A DNA stretch of 64,000 nt, from contig CP128386.1 in NCBI GenBank assembly GCA_030345135.1, positions 2,691,677-2,755,676 of the forward strand. The letters run 5' to 3'. The stretch comes from Chitinophagaceae bacterium DXS. Its GTDB lineage: Bacteria > Bacteroidota > Bacteroidia > Chitinophagales > Chitinophagaceae. Below, in pieces: positions 40,798 to 48,632 of this stretch. Below the pieces are notes generated by a model that did no database searches, was not told the origin of the DNA, and worked only from the letters and a program-made list of their open reading frames with translations. The position numbers and the translations under genes were made by a program. How positions within the stretch are numbered: position 1 is the first letter of the stretch; every line of letters begins with the position of its first letter.

Positions 40798-40828
40798 CAA
40801 AGGTATGTGGATATATTTTATCAGACAA
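40798..40828 (-). promoter_or_regulatory. Promoter of the S10-spc cluster
   Basis: The minus strand has TTG (40826-40828), a 20-bp spacer and TACCTTTG (40798-40805), then about 30 bp to the rpsJ ATG. A clean Bacteroidota promoter. Confidence 0.75.
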
Positions 40829-40876
40829 GCTTTTTCTAAAGTTTTTTTCCTCAAAAGGCCATTTTTCAGGAGTTTT

Positions 40877-41530
40877 TTAGGATTTTGGCTTTTTGCCGCT
40901 CACAAAATTATTGTTTTTTATAATAAAGCGGTAAGGGAGCATCGCATCATCACCGGCATAGTCCACCCCTATTCTCGGCGTGGCCGCAATTTCCGATGAT
41001 CTTAATTTGAAATGATCGTCGGCAATAAAAATGTCTCCTTCCAGCAAACTTATTCCTGAATGACATGTATAGATGCCCATGGCTTTGGATACATTTCCCG
41101 GTCCCCTGGTCAGCGTATAATCCAGTTTCTTTTTTCCAGTCCGTTTCAGCATCAGGTCGATGCCGATCATCGGATCAAGTGCCCTTATGAGAATAGCATG
41201 AGGGATATCTTCTTCATTTGTTACAACATTAAAAAGATGGTGAATTCCATAGCATAAATAAACATAAGACGTTCCTCCCATTGCGTACATTATTTCGGTC
41301 CGGTTGGTGCGGCGACCGTTCCAGGCGTGAGAAGCTTTATCTACTTCCCCGTTATATGCCTCGGTTTCAACTATCCTTCCGGCGGTGAGCTTTCCATCAA
41401 ACGTGGTAACCAGTATTTTCCCGAGTAAGTTCTTTGCGATCGACACCACGGATTTCTGCCTGTAAAAATCAGCTTGTAATATGTCCCACTTCCCTATTTC
41501 GTTTGCTGAATTCTCTATTTTACCTTCCAA
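40877..41530 (-). CDS. 3-methyladenine DNA glycosylase (AAG/MPG family)
   Basis: 217 aa. LLGKILVTTFDGKLTAGRIV with the catalytic Glu in ETEAYNG, DKASHAWNGRRTNRTEIMYA and GGTSYVYLCYGIHHLFNVVT are hallmarks of the AAG fold. It excises alkylated purines in base excision repair. The start is a TTG at 41530 (AGGAG lies close before it). No in-frame ATG lies near enough to keep the conserved N-terminus. It is divergent from the EI24 gene with only 33 bp between starts. Confidence 0.92.
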   Translation of the reverse strand: MEGKIENSANEIGKWDILQADFYRQKSVVSIAKNLLGKILVTTFDGKLTAGRIVETEAYNGEVDKASHAWNGRRTNRTEIMYAMGGTSYVYLCYGIHHLFNVVTNEEDIPHAILIRALDPMIGIDLMLKRTGKKKLDYTLTRGPGNVSKAMGIYTCHSGISLLEGDIFIADDHFKLRSSEIAATPRIGVDYAGDDAMLPYRFIIKNNNFVSGKKPKS

Positions 41531-41563
41531 TTCTCCTATATTTATCCACTAAATTACCCTTTT

Positions 41564-42319
41564 GTGCTAAAAGAGATCATTATTGCTATACAATCTTATT
41601 TTAAAGCTCACCAGTTTATAAGGGAAAATAAATTATGGAAATGGATCCTGATCCCAGGGTTTATATACGCAATACTATTCATTGTTAGCATGTATTTTTT
41701 CGGAAAGAGTGCCAATAATGCAATCGAATGGATAAAAAATGTAACGCACCTTACCGTTTGGCTGGAAAAAATGCAAAGTAGTTTTTTGAGCTTTTTATTT
41801 GCTATTTCCGGATTGATTCTGTGGCTGGTGTTGATGCTCTTTTACTTCTCACTTTTTAAATATTTATGGCTGATCGTTGGTTCTCCCGTTTTTGCTTACT
41901 TAAGTGAAAAAACAACGTCGATCCTGGAAGGGCGGGATTTTCCATTCTCCTTCAGGCAGTTAGCTCATGATATTGTCAGAGGAATAAAAATTGCACTGAG
42001 GAACACCCTTTGGCAGACTATTTACACCATCAGCATTGTATTCCTATCTTTTATCCCGCTTGTCGGTTGGGCCATGCCGATGGTTGCCATGTTTTTGGAG
42101 TGTTATTATTATGGCTTCTCCATGTTGGATTATACTTGCGAACGGCAAAAAATGAGTGCTTCAGAGAGCATCTACTTTATTAATAATCATCGCGGCCTTG
42201 CGATTGGCAATGGCTTGATTTTTTACCTGATGCATCTTGTTCCCGTTATTGGTTGGGTGTTTGCACCTGCATATGCAGTTATTGCTGCAACGCTGAGCTT
42301 GAGAGAAGAAAAAGCTTAG
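41564..42319 (+). CDS. EI24-domain integral membrane protein (CysZ-like)
   Basis: 251 aa with GTG start. About five to six hydrophobic segments (for example WILIPGFIYAILFIVSMYFF, LFAISGLILWLVLMLFYFSL, WAMPMVAMFLECYYYGFSML and LIFYLMHLVPVIGWVFAPAY). The motif PLVGWAMPMVA..CYYYGFSMLDY matches the EI24/CysZ domain (sulfate permease CysZ and eukaryotic EI24). No sulfate assimilation genes are adjacent, so transport of sulfate is only a possibility. The TAG stop runs into an AGCTTAAAGCCCAAAGCTT word repeat. Confidence 0.8.
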   Translation: MLKEIIIAIQSYFKAHQFIRENKLWKWILIPGFIYAILFIVSMYFFGKSANNAIEWIKNVTHLTVWLEKMQSSFLSFLFAISGLILWLVLMLFYFSLFKYLWLIVGSPVFAYLSEKTTSILEGRDFPFSFRQLAHDIVRGIKIALRNTLWQTIYTISIVFLSFIPLVGWAMPMVAMFLECYYYGFSMLDYTCERQKMSASESIYFINNHRGLAIGNGLIFYLMHLVPVIGWVFAPAYAVIAATLSLREEKA

Positions 42320-42439
42320 AGCTTAAAGCCCAAAGCTTAAAACTGCCAAGGCCAGGCGGGTGATATCATCGTTCGAAATGATGTGTTAGTTATGACATTA
42401 TGATTTCGAGATATTTATTTTAAGTAAGACTCGCCATAC

Positions 42440-42447
42440 TACTTTTG
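42440..42447 (+). promoter_or_regulatory. -7 box almost touching the start of the RsmI-like gene
   Basis: TACTTTTG, exact TAnnTTTG match, ends four bases before the ATG at 42452. TTT lies 19 bp upstream in place of TTG. If used, the mRNA would have virtually no leader. Confidence 0.5.
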
Positions 42448-42451
42448 TATT

Positions 42452-43162
42452 ATGACCGGAAAAGTTATTTTAATTCCAACAGTATTAGCGGATGAAGATC
42501 AGGCACTTGAAACAATACCTCCATATATTTTGGACGGAATAAGGCAGTGCCAGGTATTTTTCGCAGAAAATGAAAAGACTGCAAGGCGCTTTTTTAAGAA
42601 GATCTGGAAAGAAATGGTGATCGATGATTATAAATGGTACACCATCCACAAGGCAGAGGACGAAGTAAAAGAAGCTTTTGGTAGCCACCTGAAAAACGGG
42701 CAAACGATCGGAATTGTCAGCGAAGCCGGCTGTCCGGGTGTTGCAGATCCGGGGCAGCTGCTGGTTGAAAGAGCTCAGCAACTTGGAGCTACCGTACATC
42801 CGCTTGTTGGTCCCAGTTCAATATTATTGGCGTTAATGGCTAGTGGCATGAATGGACAATGCTTTCAATTCAACGGATATCTTCCCATTGATAATGCTGC
42901 CAGGAAAAAGAGCTTGAAAGACCTCGAGGCCGAGATGCAAAAGAAGAATTGCACCCAAATTTTTATTGAAACCCCTTACCGGAATAATCAATTGGTCAAA
43001 GATATTTTAAGTACCTGCAGGAATGAATCCCGCCTGTGCATCGCCGTGGATATCACGGCCAGCACACAAAGCATCATAACCAAAACCGTCCAGCAATGGA
43101 AGCAACAGCCACTGCCAGAGTTGCACAAGAGGCCGGCGATATTTCTCTTGGGAAGACCGTAA
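42452..43162 (+). CDS. RsmI-like SAM-dependent methyltransferase (tetrapyrrole methylase fold)
   Basis: 236 aa. The order KVILIPTVLADEDQALETIP, FFAENEKTARRF, GIVSEAGCPGVADPGQLLVE and VHPLVGPSSILLALMASGMN (each an edge of the family's SAM site) identifies the RsmI/YraL clan. RsmI makes 2'-O-methyl-C1402 in 16S rRNA. This is the shorter Bacteroidota paralog whose first motif (ILIPTVL) departs from the usual LYLVATPIGN, so the substrate is uncertain. The TAA stop opens a repeat of TAAGAC words. Confidence 0.85.
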   Translation: MTGKVILIPTVLADEDQALETIPPYILDGIRQCQVFFAENEKTARRFFKKIWKEMVIDDYKWYTIHKAEDEVKEAFGSHLKNGQTIGIVSEAGCPGVADPGQLLVERAQQLGATVHPLVGPSSILLALMASGMNGQCFQFNGYLPIDNAARKKSLKDLEAEMQKKNCTQIFIETPYRNNQLVKDILSTCRNESRLCIAVDITASTQSIITKTVQQWKQQPLPELHKRPAIFLLGRP

Positions 43163-43220
43163 GACGTGTAAGACAGTAAGACATGTAAGACGCGTAAGAC
43201 AGTAAGATGGTAAGAAAATA
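43160..43220 (+). repeat. TAAGAC word repeat after the RsmI-like gene
   Basis: Seven words of 8-9 bases, each starting TAAGA (TAAGACGTG, TAAGACAG, TAAGACATG...), begin with the stop codon itself and place UAA in several frames. A GTACATCTAA word block lies farther on at 43345-43378. Confidence 0.7.
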
Positions 43221-43222
43221 AG

Positions 43223-43264
43223 AAGCCGTCGCAATGACCAGAAATCTAGTCACAACGACGGCTT
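43223..43264 (+). terminator. Terminator of the RsmI-like gene
   Basis: AAGCCGTCG (43223-43231) pairs with CGACGGCTT (43256-43264). Inside, TGAC and GTCA extend the fold. GTTTAATTGTTT follows. It lies about 60 bp after the stop. Confidence 0.7.
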
Positions 43265-43378
43265 GTTTAATTGTTTATTAAAAATCTCCTTATTCACTTC
43301 CTAAAGCCTTATGCCTGATACCTGACGCCTGATACCGTCCTCTCCCCACATCGTACATCTAAAACCGTACATCGTACA

Positions 43379-43768
43379 TTATTTGGGTTTTATTACCGTC
43401 TCCCCCTCCATGCTTCTGATTTCATAAATGCTGTCAACAATAAATTTTTGCATACCGCGCCAGGGAAGGGCGCCCTGGTATTCTTTATAATGGAGAACAA
43501 CTTCTTTTCCGGCAGCTTCCAGTAAAGTATGGGCGACTTTTTCGTTGACAACACTAAATTCAAATTCGTTGCTCTGCACATTGGCTTTAAAACCACTCTG
43601 AATAATCTTGCCTTCATAGGTCTTAAAGACATAGCCTTTTTTCATGAAGTAATTCAAATTACCAGCCTTCGTTGCTTCACCAAAAACCCAGAAAAAACGG
43701 AAATAGCAAAAAACAATCAGAAATAATACAAGGATGATTATAATGTTCCTGAAAATTCTCTTTTTCAT
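43379..43768 (-). CDS. Small membrane-anchored protein of unknown function
   Basis: 129 aa. One N-terminal membrane segment (IFRNIIIILVLFLIVFCYFR) is followed by a soluble domain (AGNLNYFMKKGYVFKTYEGK, FSVVNEKVAHTLLEAAGKEV, LHYKEYQGALPWRGMQKF). I recall similar Bacteroidota proteins carrying the name '6-phosphogluconate dehydrogenase', but nothing here resembles that enzyme (far too short, no NADP motif). It is probably exposed to the periplasm. The TAA stop is fused to a TGTACGATGTACGG word repeat. Confidence 0.75.
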   Translation of the reverse strand: MKKRIFRNIIIILVLFLIVFCYFRFFWVFGEATKAGNLNYFMKKGYVFKTYEGKIIQSGFKANVQSNEFEFSVVNEKVAHTLLEAAGKEVVLHYKEYQGALPWRGMQKFIVDSIYEIRSMEGETVIKPK

Positions 43769-43802
43769 TTTTATTGATTTGATTTTAGGTCGCGGCTCAA
43801 TA

Positions 43803-43876
43803 TATCTGACATCGTACTCCTAACATCGTATATCTAACACCGTACATCTAACATCGTACATCTGCATCGTACATTG
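43803..43876 (-). repeat. GTACGATG word repeat after the M28 peptidase gene
   Basis: On the minus strand, four bases after the TGA stop: ATGTACGATGCAGATGTACG and further copies up to the upstream end of the 129-aa gene. Same family and same orientation relative to the gene as after secA and at 43345-43378. Confidence 0.65.
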
Positions 43877-43878
43877 CC

Positions 43879-45258
43879 TCAAAGTCCGTATTTATCTACA
43901 AGATACAATAAAGCAGCCATGTTAATTGCACCCAGCTTTAGTTCACGAATGTTTACGGCTTCGAGAACATCACCCGCGGAATGATGCAAATCAAAATAAC
44001 GCTGACTATCCGGCCTTAGTTCGCCAACCGGCGTTTTTAATTGTTCTCCCAAAGACCTTATGTCTTCTCCTCCACCTCCATCTTCAAAATCTGTAACCCC
44101 GTAAGGGGCAAAAAATGGTTTCCAACTGTTCACTTTGCTCCAGGCGCTGGCAGGCAATTCAAGACTAAAACCTCTTGGTGTAAATCCTCCCGCATCACTT
44201 TCCAGGGCGAATACATGTTTTTCCTTATTTATTTTGGCTACTGCTGCATATTTTTCACCACCGCGCGTTCCATTTTCTTCATTCGCAAACAACACAAAAC
44301 GAATCGTATGCTTAGGCCTGAAACCTGTGGCTTTAAATGCACGAAGTATTTCTATAGTTTGCACGATTCCGGCTCCATCATCGGTTGCGCCTTCGTTAAC
44401 ATCCCAGCTATCAAGGTGGCCGCCAACGGTTATATATTGATCAGGATATTCCGAACCGGTTATTTCGCCAATGACATTATGACCAATTGTGTCCGGTAGC
44501 ATTTTTCCGTAAGTAAATAACTGTGCTGTTATAGATTTACTTTTTGTGAACAGGGTATCCAGCTTTTCCATATCGCGTAAGCCAACCGCAGCGGCAGGAA
44601 TTTTGGGGATACTGTCCAAATAATGCAATGCGCCCGTGTGTGGATTATTGTCCATAGAGTGAGACATGGATCGCACCAATACTGCAACAGCTCCGTATTG
44701 TGCAGCCCGGCTTGCGCCTATGGCACGATAAATAACATTCTTTCCATAAGCTTCAAACGTGTGGATGAACTCCTCATCAAATGGAACAGAATAAAAAACA
44801 ATCTTGCCCTTTAACTGATCTTTTTTTGCTTCAAGATCATCAAATGATGTAATCCTTATCAACGGAGCTTTTACGCCACGGACTCCGGAACCAACAGAAT
44901 TACCCAATGCTAATACATTTAATTGCATTGTTTGTTGTTTGCCGTTCTCAGTATAAGAGACAGACGCCTTATCCTTGCCGCCACGCACCCAATGCGGAAC
45001 CATACATTCCTGTAATGTGACTTTATCTGCGCCTGCAGCTTTAAGTGCTTCCGCTCCCCACTGTTCTGCTTTTACCATTTGAGGAGATCCTGCAAGCCGC
45101 CCCCCAATTTTCTTTGTGAGATAATATAAATTGTTGTAAGCTGCCCTGTTTGTTAAAACATTATCAGATAAATTCTTTATAAACAATGAGTCTGTTAACA
45201 GATCTTGTGCATAGCTAAAAACAGGTAACAGGGCCAAAAGCAGTAACGTTTTCTTCAT
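43879..45258 (-). CDS. Secreted M28-family metallopeptidase (carboxypeptidase Q-like)
   Basis: 459 aa. The signal peptide MKKTLLLLALLPVFSYA is cleaved before Gln. A PA-type insert lies around residues 130-230. The zinc site reads ITVGGHLDSWDVNEGATDDG (His, Asp), with the catalytic/ligand Glu pair in LFANEENGTRGGEKY and a later Asp in ALESDAGGF. The final His lies in FDLHHSAGD. It should be a periplasmic or outer-membrane aminopeptidase or dipeptidase. Divergent from bshA. Confidence 0.9.
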   Translation of the reverse strand: MKKTLLLLALLPVFSYAQDLLTDSLFIKNLSDNVLTNRAAYNNLYYLTKKIGGRLAGSPQMVKAEQWGAEALKAAGADKVTLQECMVPHWVRGGKDKASVSYTENGKQQTMQLNVLALGNSVGSGVRGVKAPLIRITSFDDLEAKKDQLKGKIVFYSVPFDEEFIHTFEAYGKNVIYRAIGASRAAQYGAVAVLVRSMSHSMDNNPHTGALHYLDSIPKIPAAAVGLRDMEKLDTLFTKSKSITAQLFTYGKMLPDTIGHNVIGEITGSEYPDQYITVGGHLDSWDVNEGATDDGAGIVQTIEILRAFKATGFRPKHTIRFVLFANEENGTRGGEKYAAVAKINKEKHVFALESDAGGFTPRGFSLELPASAWSKVNSWKPFFAPYGVTDFEDGGGGEDIRSLGEQLKTPVGELRPDSQRYFDLHHSAGDVLEAVNIRELKLGAINMAALLYLVDKYGL

Positions 45259-45410
45259 GTAGGTTATAATTGGTGAAATCCTGGTTTTGTCTTCAAATAT
45301 ATAGGTGATTTTTAAAAGCCGGTGAATTCATATTATAAAACGGTTACCTGACATGATTACCGGTTTTCACTTAGGAACAAATATTGTTATTTTGCTGTAA
45401 ATACATTCAC

Positions 45411-46559
45411 ATGCGCATAGGTATAGTTTGCTATCCCACTTTTGGCGGTAGCGGGGTATTGGCTACAGAATTAGGAAAGGCTTTGGCAGATAAAGGACAT
45501 TCAGTTCATTTTATTACATACCAGCAACCGGTAAGGTTAAACGTATTTAGTGCCAATATCTATTACCATGAGGTGCGCGTGCCGGCTTATCCGCTATTTG
45601 ATTATTCTCCCTATGAAGTTGCTCTCGCGAGTACTATGGTAGATGTAATCTTAAATCATGATCTTGATCTGTTACACGTACATTATGCCATTCCTCATGC
45701 TTCAGCAGCTTACATGGCAAAACAGATCGCTCAAAAAAGAGGTCGCAATATTCCCGTAATCACAACTTTGCATGGAACTGATATTACCCTTGTGGGCCGT
45801 AATAAAATGTACGAGCCGGTAGTTACCTTCTCCATTAATGAATCAGATGCCATAACAGCAGTTTCGGAAAATCTCCGTGAAGAGACATTCAAATGGTTTA
45901 AAATAACAAAGGAGATTGAAGTTATCTACAACTTCGTTGACATGAGCCGTTTTGATAAGAAGCCGATCGATGCCTTTAGAAAAGTAATTGCGCCTAACGG
46001 CGAGAAGATCATTATTCATGCATCCAACTTCAGATCGGTAAAACGCGTGGAGGATGTGATCACAACTTTTGCTGGTATTCATCCCAAAGTGCCTAGCAAG
46101 TTGTTGATGGTCGGCGACGGACCGGAAAGATCGGCAATGGAAACAATGGTAAAAGATCTTAACCTGCATGATGATGTACGTTTTCTTGGTAAGCAAGAAC
46201 AAATAGAAGAGATCTACGCAATTGCTGATCTGTTTTTACTTCCTTCCAATTATGAAAGCTTTGGGTTAGCAGCGTTGGAAGCGATGGCCGCAAAAGTTCC
46301 TGTAATAAGTACCAATGCCGGTGGGTTGCCTGAAGTAAATATTGAGGGGAAAACGGGTTATCTCACCAATGTGGGCGATACTAATGCAATGACTCAAAAA
46401 GCAATCGAGCTTTTAAGCAATGAGGCGTTGCTGCAGGAATTTAAGCAACACGCATTTGAACAGGCCAGCCATTTTGATATACACAACATAGTTCCGGTTT
46501 ACGAAAAATTATATGCGAGGTTCTGCCGCATGGATTGTGAAGAAAAGTTGAATGCGTGA
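45411..46559 (+). CDS. bshA: N-acetyl-alpha-D-glucosaminyl L-malate synthase BshA
   Basis: 382 aa from ATG 45411 (MRIGIVCYPTFGGSGVLATE). A TTG frame back to 45384 adds nine unlikely residues. GT4 glycosyltransferase with GT-B fold: the N-terminal FGGSGVLATELG and HVHYAIPHASAAYMAKQ lie in the acceptor half, and the C-terminal MVGDGPERSAM and NYESFGLAALEAMAAKVPVI (EX7E) bind UDP-GlcNAc. It makes GlcNAc-malate, the first step of bacillithiol, the low-molecular-weight thiol of many Bacteroidota. bshB and bshC are not in the window. Downstream are three tandem 83-88-bp repeats. Confidence 0.95.
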   Translation: MRIGIVCYPTFGGSGVLATELGKALADKGHSVHFITYQQPVRLNVFSANIYYHEVRVPAYPLFDYSPYEVALASTMVDVILNHDLDLLHVHYAIPHASAAYMAKQIAQKRGRNIPVITTLHGTDITLVGRNKMYEPVVTFSINESDAITAVSENLREETFKWFKITKEIEVIYNFVDMSRFDKKPIDAFRKVIAPNGEKIIIHASNFRSVKRVEDVITTFAGIHPKVPSKLLMVGDGPERSAMETMVKDLNLHDDVRFLGKQEQIEEIYAIADLFLLPSNYESFGLAALEAMAAKVPVISTNAGGLPEVNIEGKTGYLTNVGDTNAMTQKAIELLSNEALLQEFKQHAFEQASHFDIHNIVPVYEKLYARFCRMDCEEKLNA

Positions 46560-46571
46560 TTCGGATTTTTA

Positions 46572-46903
46572 TTGTCTTGATTTGGATTAAAATGATTAAG
46601 GGATATACGGGATCTATTTGAAAACAGGAATTTAGATAAAAGGCGGCTGATTTTTTGTCTTGATCTGGATTTAAATGATTAAGGGATATACGGGATTTAT
46701 TTGAAAACAGGAATTTAGATAAAAGAAGTGTGATGGAGTGTTTTGCCTTGATTTGGATTAAAATGATTAAGGGATATACGGGATTTATTTGAAAACAGGA
46801 ATTGGGTAAAGGGATTTGACGCATGGTATTTTCTAATCTTCTGCCTTAATATGAATCAGCAATAATAACAATCCCGCTGATCCTCAAATCCTATAAATCC
46901 TGG
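46572..46903. repeat. Gene-free stretch with three tandem 83-88-bp repeats after bshA
   Basis: Units start at 46572, 46655 and 46743. Each contains TTGATTTGGATTAAAATGATT, AAGGGATATACGGGATTTAT and TTGAAAACAGGAATT with few changes, then a variable end. At 46880-46903, next to the aroE stop on the opposite strand, is a different GGATTTATAGGATTTGAGGAT word block. No gene. Confidence 0.8.
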
Positions 46904-47638
46904 TCAAGACGCATTCCAAATTTCCCAATTAGCCTCGGCCTGCAGCACAAGCATATCATAGCCGTTCTGGATTACGGCGCCGCGTTCAGCACCTTCTTTT
47001 AAAAAGCGTGTAAGAGGCGGATTGTATACAAGATCGTATAAATAATGCCGTTCGGTAAGAAATTCGTAAGGCAAGGGCGGACATTCATTTACTTCGGGAT
47101 ATGTCCCTAACGGCGTACAATTAATTATGATCTTGTGGTTGTCGATGATACTTTCTGTAATCGATGAATAAGTGATTGTATTATCCTGCTGTCTGCGCGA
47201 TACATACTGAAAAGGAATGCTGAGCTTATTCAAAACGTATTCAATTGCTAAAGCGGCACCACCTGTTCCCAATATCAGCGCTTGTTTGTGATGTGGTTGA
47301 AGATGTCTGATAAACGACTGTTCAAATCCAATTATATCGGTATTGTAGCCGGTAAGCTTTCCATTCCGGATGGTGATACAGTTGCACGCGCCAATTTGCT
47401 TCACCGCAGCATCAGTTTCATCCAGGTAATCCATCACCTGCTTTTTATAAGGAATTGTAACAGCCAATCCTTTAAGATCAGGATTGTTCAGCAAAACGTC
47501 GTCTAAATCTTCAATAGAAGGAATAGAAAAGTTTTCAAATGAAACGTTTTCTATTCCTTCCTGCAGAAATTTTTCTGTAAAATACTTTTGCGAGAACGAA
47601 TGCCCTAAAGGATACCCTATCAAACCGTATTTTGGCAT
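46904..47638 (-). CDS. aroE: Shikimate dehydrogenase
   Basis: 244 aa. The substrate loop YGLIGYPLGHSFSQKYFTEKF gives the SxS-like shikimate-binding serines. VTIPYKKQVMDYLDE holds the catalytic Lys, GACNCI is followed by YNTDIIGF, and the NADP site is LILGTGGAALAIEYVL. It reduces 3-dehydroshikimate in aromatic amino acid synthesis. It is shorter than E. coli AroE (272), as in other Bacteroidota. Its ATG overlaps the stop of the upstream ComA-like gene by one base, so the two are translationally coupled. Confidence 0.95.
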   Translation of the reverse strand: MPKYGLIGYPLGHSFSQKYFTEKFLQEGIENVSFENFSIPSIEDLDDVLLNNPDLKGLAVTIPYKKQVMDYLDETDAAVKQIGACNCITIRNGKLTGYNTDIIGFEQSFIRHLQPHHKQALILGTGGAALAIEYVLNKLSIPFQYVSRRQQDNTITYSSITESIIDNHKIIINCTPLGTYPEVNECPPLPYEFLTERHYLYDLVYNPPLTRFLKEGAERGAVIQNGYDMLVLQAEANWEIWNAS

Positions 47639-48411
47639 TACTGCGCAGTTTCGTTGTTAAGATATAGATGGAAAGTATCTCCACGTAAACCAATACGCAT
47701 TGTTTCCAAAGGAATTACTTCTGTTGGCGCAATATTTCCGAGGTTAACATTGCAGCCCAATAATTCCAGAAAATATAACTGTTGAGCTTTTTGAGGTGCT
47801 TCCCAGATAATTTTTTCGCCAGGAATCTGTGTCAGAATTTCGTTTACCAAACCTTCCCTTACTTCACCGCTTCCACGATAGATACCAACATTACCGGCTT
47901 CACGGGCTTCTGCAATAACATAAGAAGAACCAGCTTCCAATTCAGCGCGCATTAATTCGATCCATTTATACGGAGGAATAATGTGTTCTGCATCTTTGCT
48001 ACCCACTTCACTTAAAACAGTGGCATACTGCGTTAATTTCTCAATATAACCGCATTTCTCGGCATGTGGGATAGTTATTGAACCGTCACTTACTTCAATG
48101 AAAGACACACCATAATCTTTACAGATCTCAACGTAATCATTGAACTGGTTTCTGATCAGGAAAGCTTCAAACAGGGTACCACCAAAGTAAATGGGAATAT
48201 TGTAGTTTTTATACACTTCGATTTTCTCACGCAAATTGGGAGTTACGTACGACGTTCCAAATCCTAGCTTCACAATATCTACATGAACATGAGCTATACT
48301 CAAAAAATTCTCTACTTCATTTATGCTCAGGCCTTTATCCATCACCATAGTGATACCGGAGTTCCTGGGCTTTTGGTTGCGTTCGGGTATTTGAGATAAA
48401 TTAAAATTCAT
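47638..48411 (-). CDS. Phosphosulfolactate synthase (ComA family)
   Basis: 257 aa TIM-barrel protein. SGITMVMDKGLSINEVENFL, VDIVKLGFGTSYV, PIYFGGTLFEAFLIRNQF, VSFIEVSDGSITIP and SSYVIAEAREAGNVGIY match ComA, which joins sulfite to phosphoenolpyruvate to form phosphosulfolactate. In methanogens this starts coenzyme M synthesis. In bacteria it leads to sulfolactate, and possibly to cysteate for sulfonolipids. It overlaps aroE by one base in TAATG. Both enzymes relate to PEP-derived metabolism, but the reason for the coupling is unknown. A TATTTTTG -7 box lies at 48434-48441. Confidence 0.85.
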   Translation of the reverse strand: MNFNLSQIPERNQKPRNSGITMVMDKGLSINEVENFLSIAHVHVDIVKLGFGTSYVTPNLREKIEVYKNYNIPIYFGGTLFEAFLIRNQFNDYVEICKDYGVSFIEVSDGSITIPHAEKCGYIEKLTQYATVLSEVGSKDAEHIIPPYKWIELMRAELEAGSSYVIAEAREAGNVGIYRGSGEVREGLVNEILTQIPGEKIIWEAPQKAQQLYFLELLGCNVNLGNIAPTEVIPLETMRIGLRGDTFHLYLNNETAQ

Positions 48412-48433
48412 TACACATATTGTTTTGCGGCTG

Positions 48434-48441
48434 CAAAAATA
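48434..48441 (-). promoter_or_regulatory. -7 promoter box of the ComA-like/aroE pair
   Basis: The minus strand reads TATTTTTG (TAnnTTTG), 22 bp before the start codon. No TTG at the usual -33 distance. Confidence 0.4.
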
Positions 48442-48632
48442 AGGTAAGGCGGCCTAAATAACTGAGACGAAGATCATTGATCGTTTATTTCGGTCTACAG
48501 TGCCCTATTTTCGGTCACTTTTTTTTATTCAAACTGGTTTCAGGACAAAGCGTGTGGCAAAATGCTTTATCCCGGCAATTTTCGTTTGCGTTTATGTGAT
48601 GTTGGAAGTAATACACACTCCGGCTCAGGCGC

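Noticed and set aside
46441-46824. 127-aa minus-strand frame with repeated NSCFQI.PVYPLIILIQIK
   Set aside because: It overlaps the end of bshA and is a translation of the tandem DNA repeats; similar spurious proteins arise wherever this repeat occurs.
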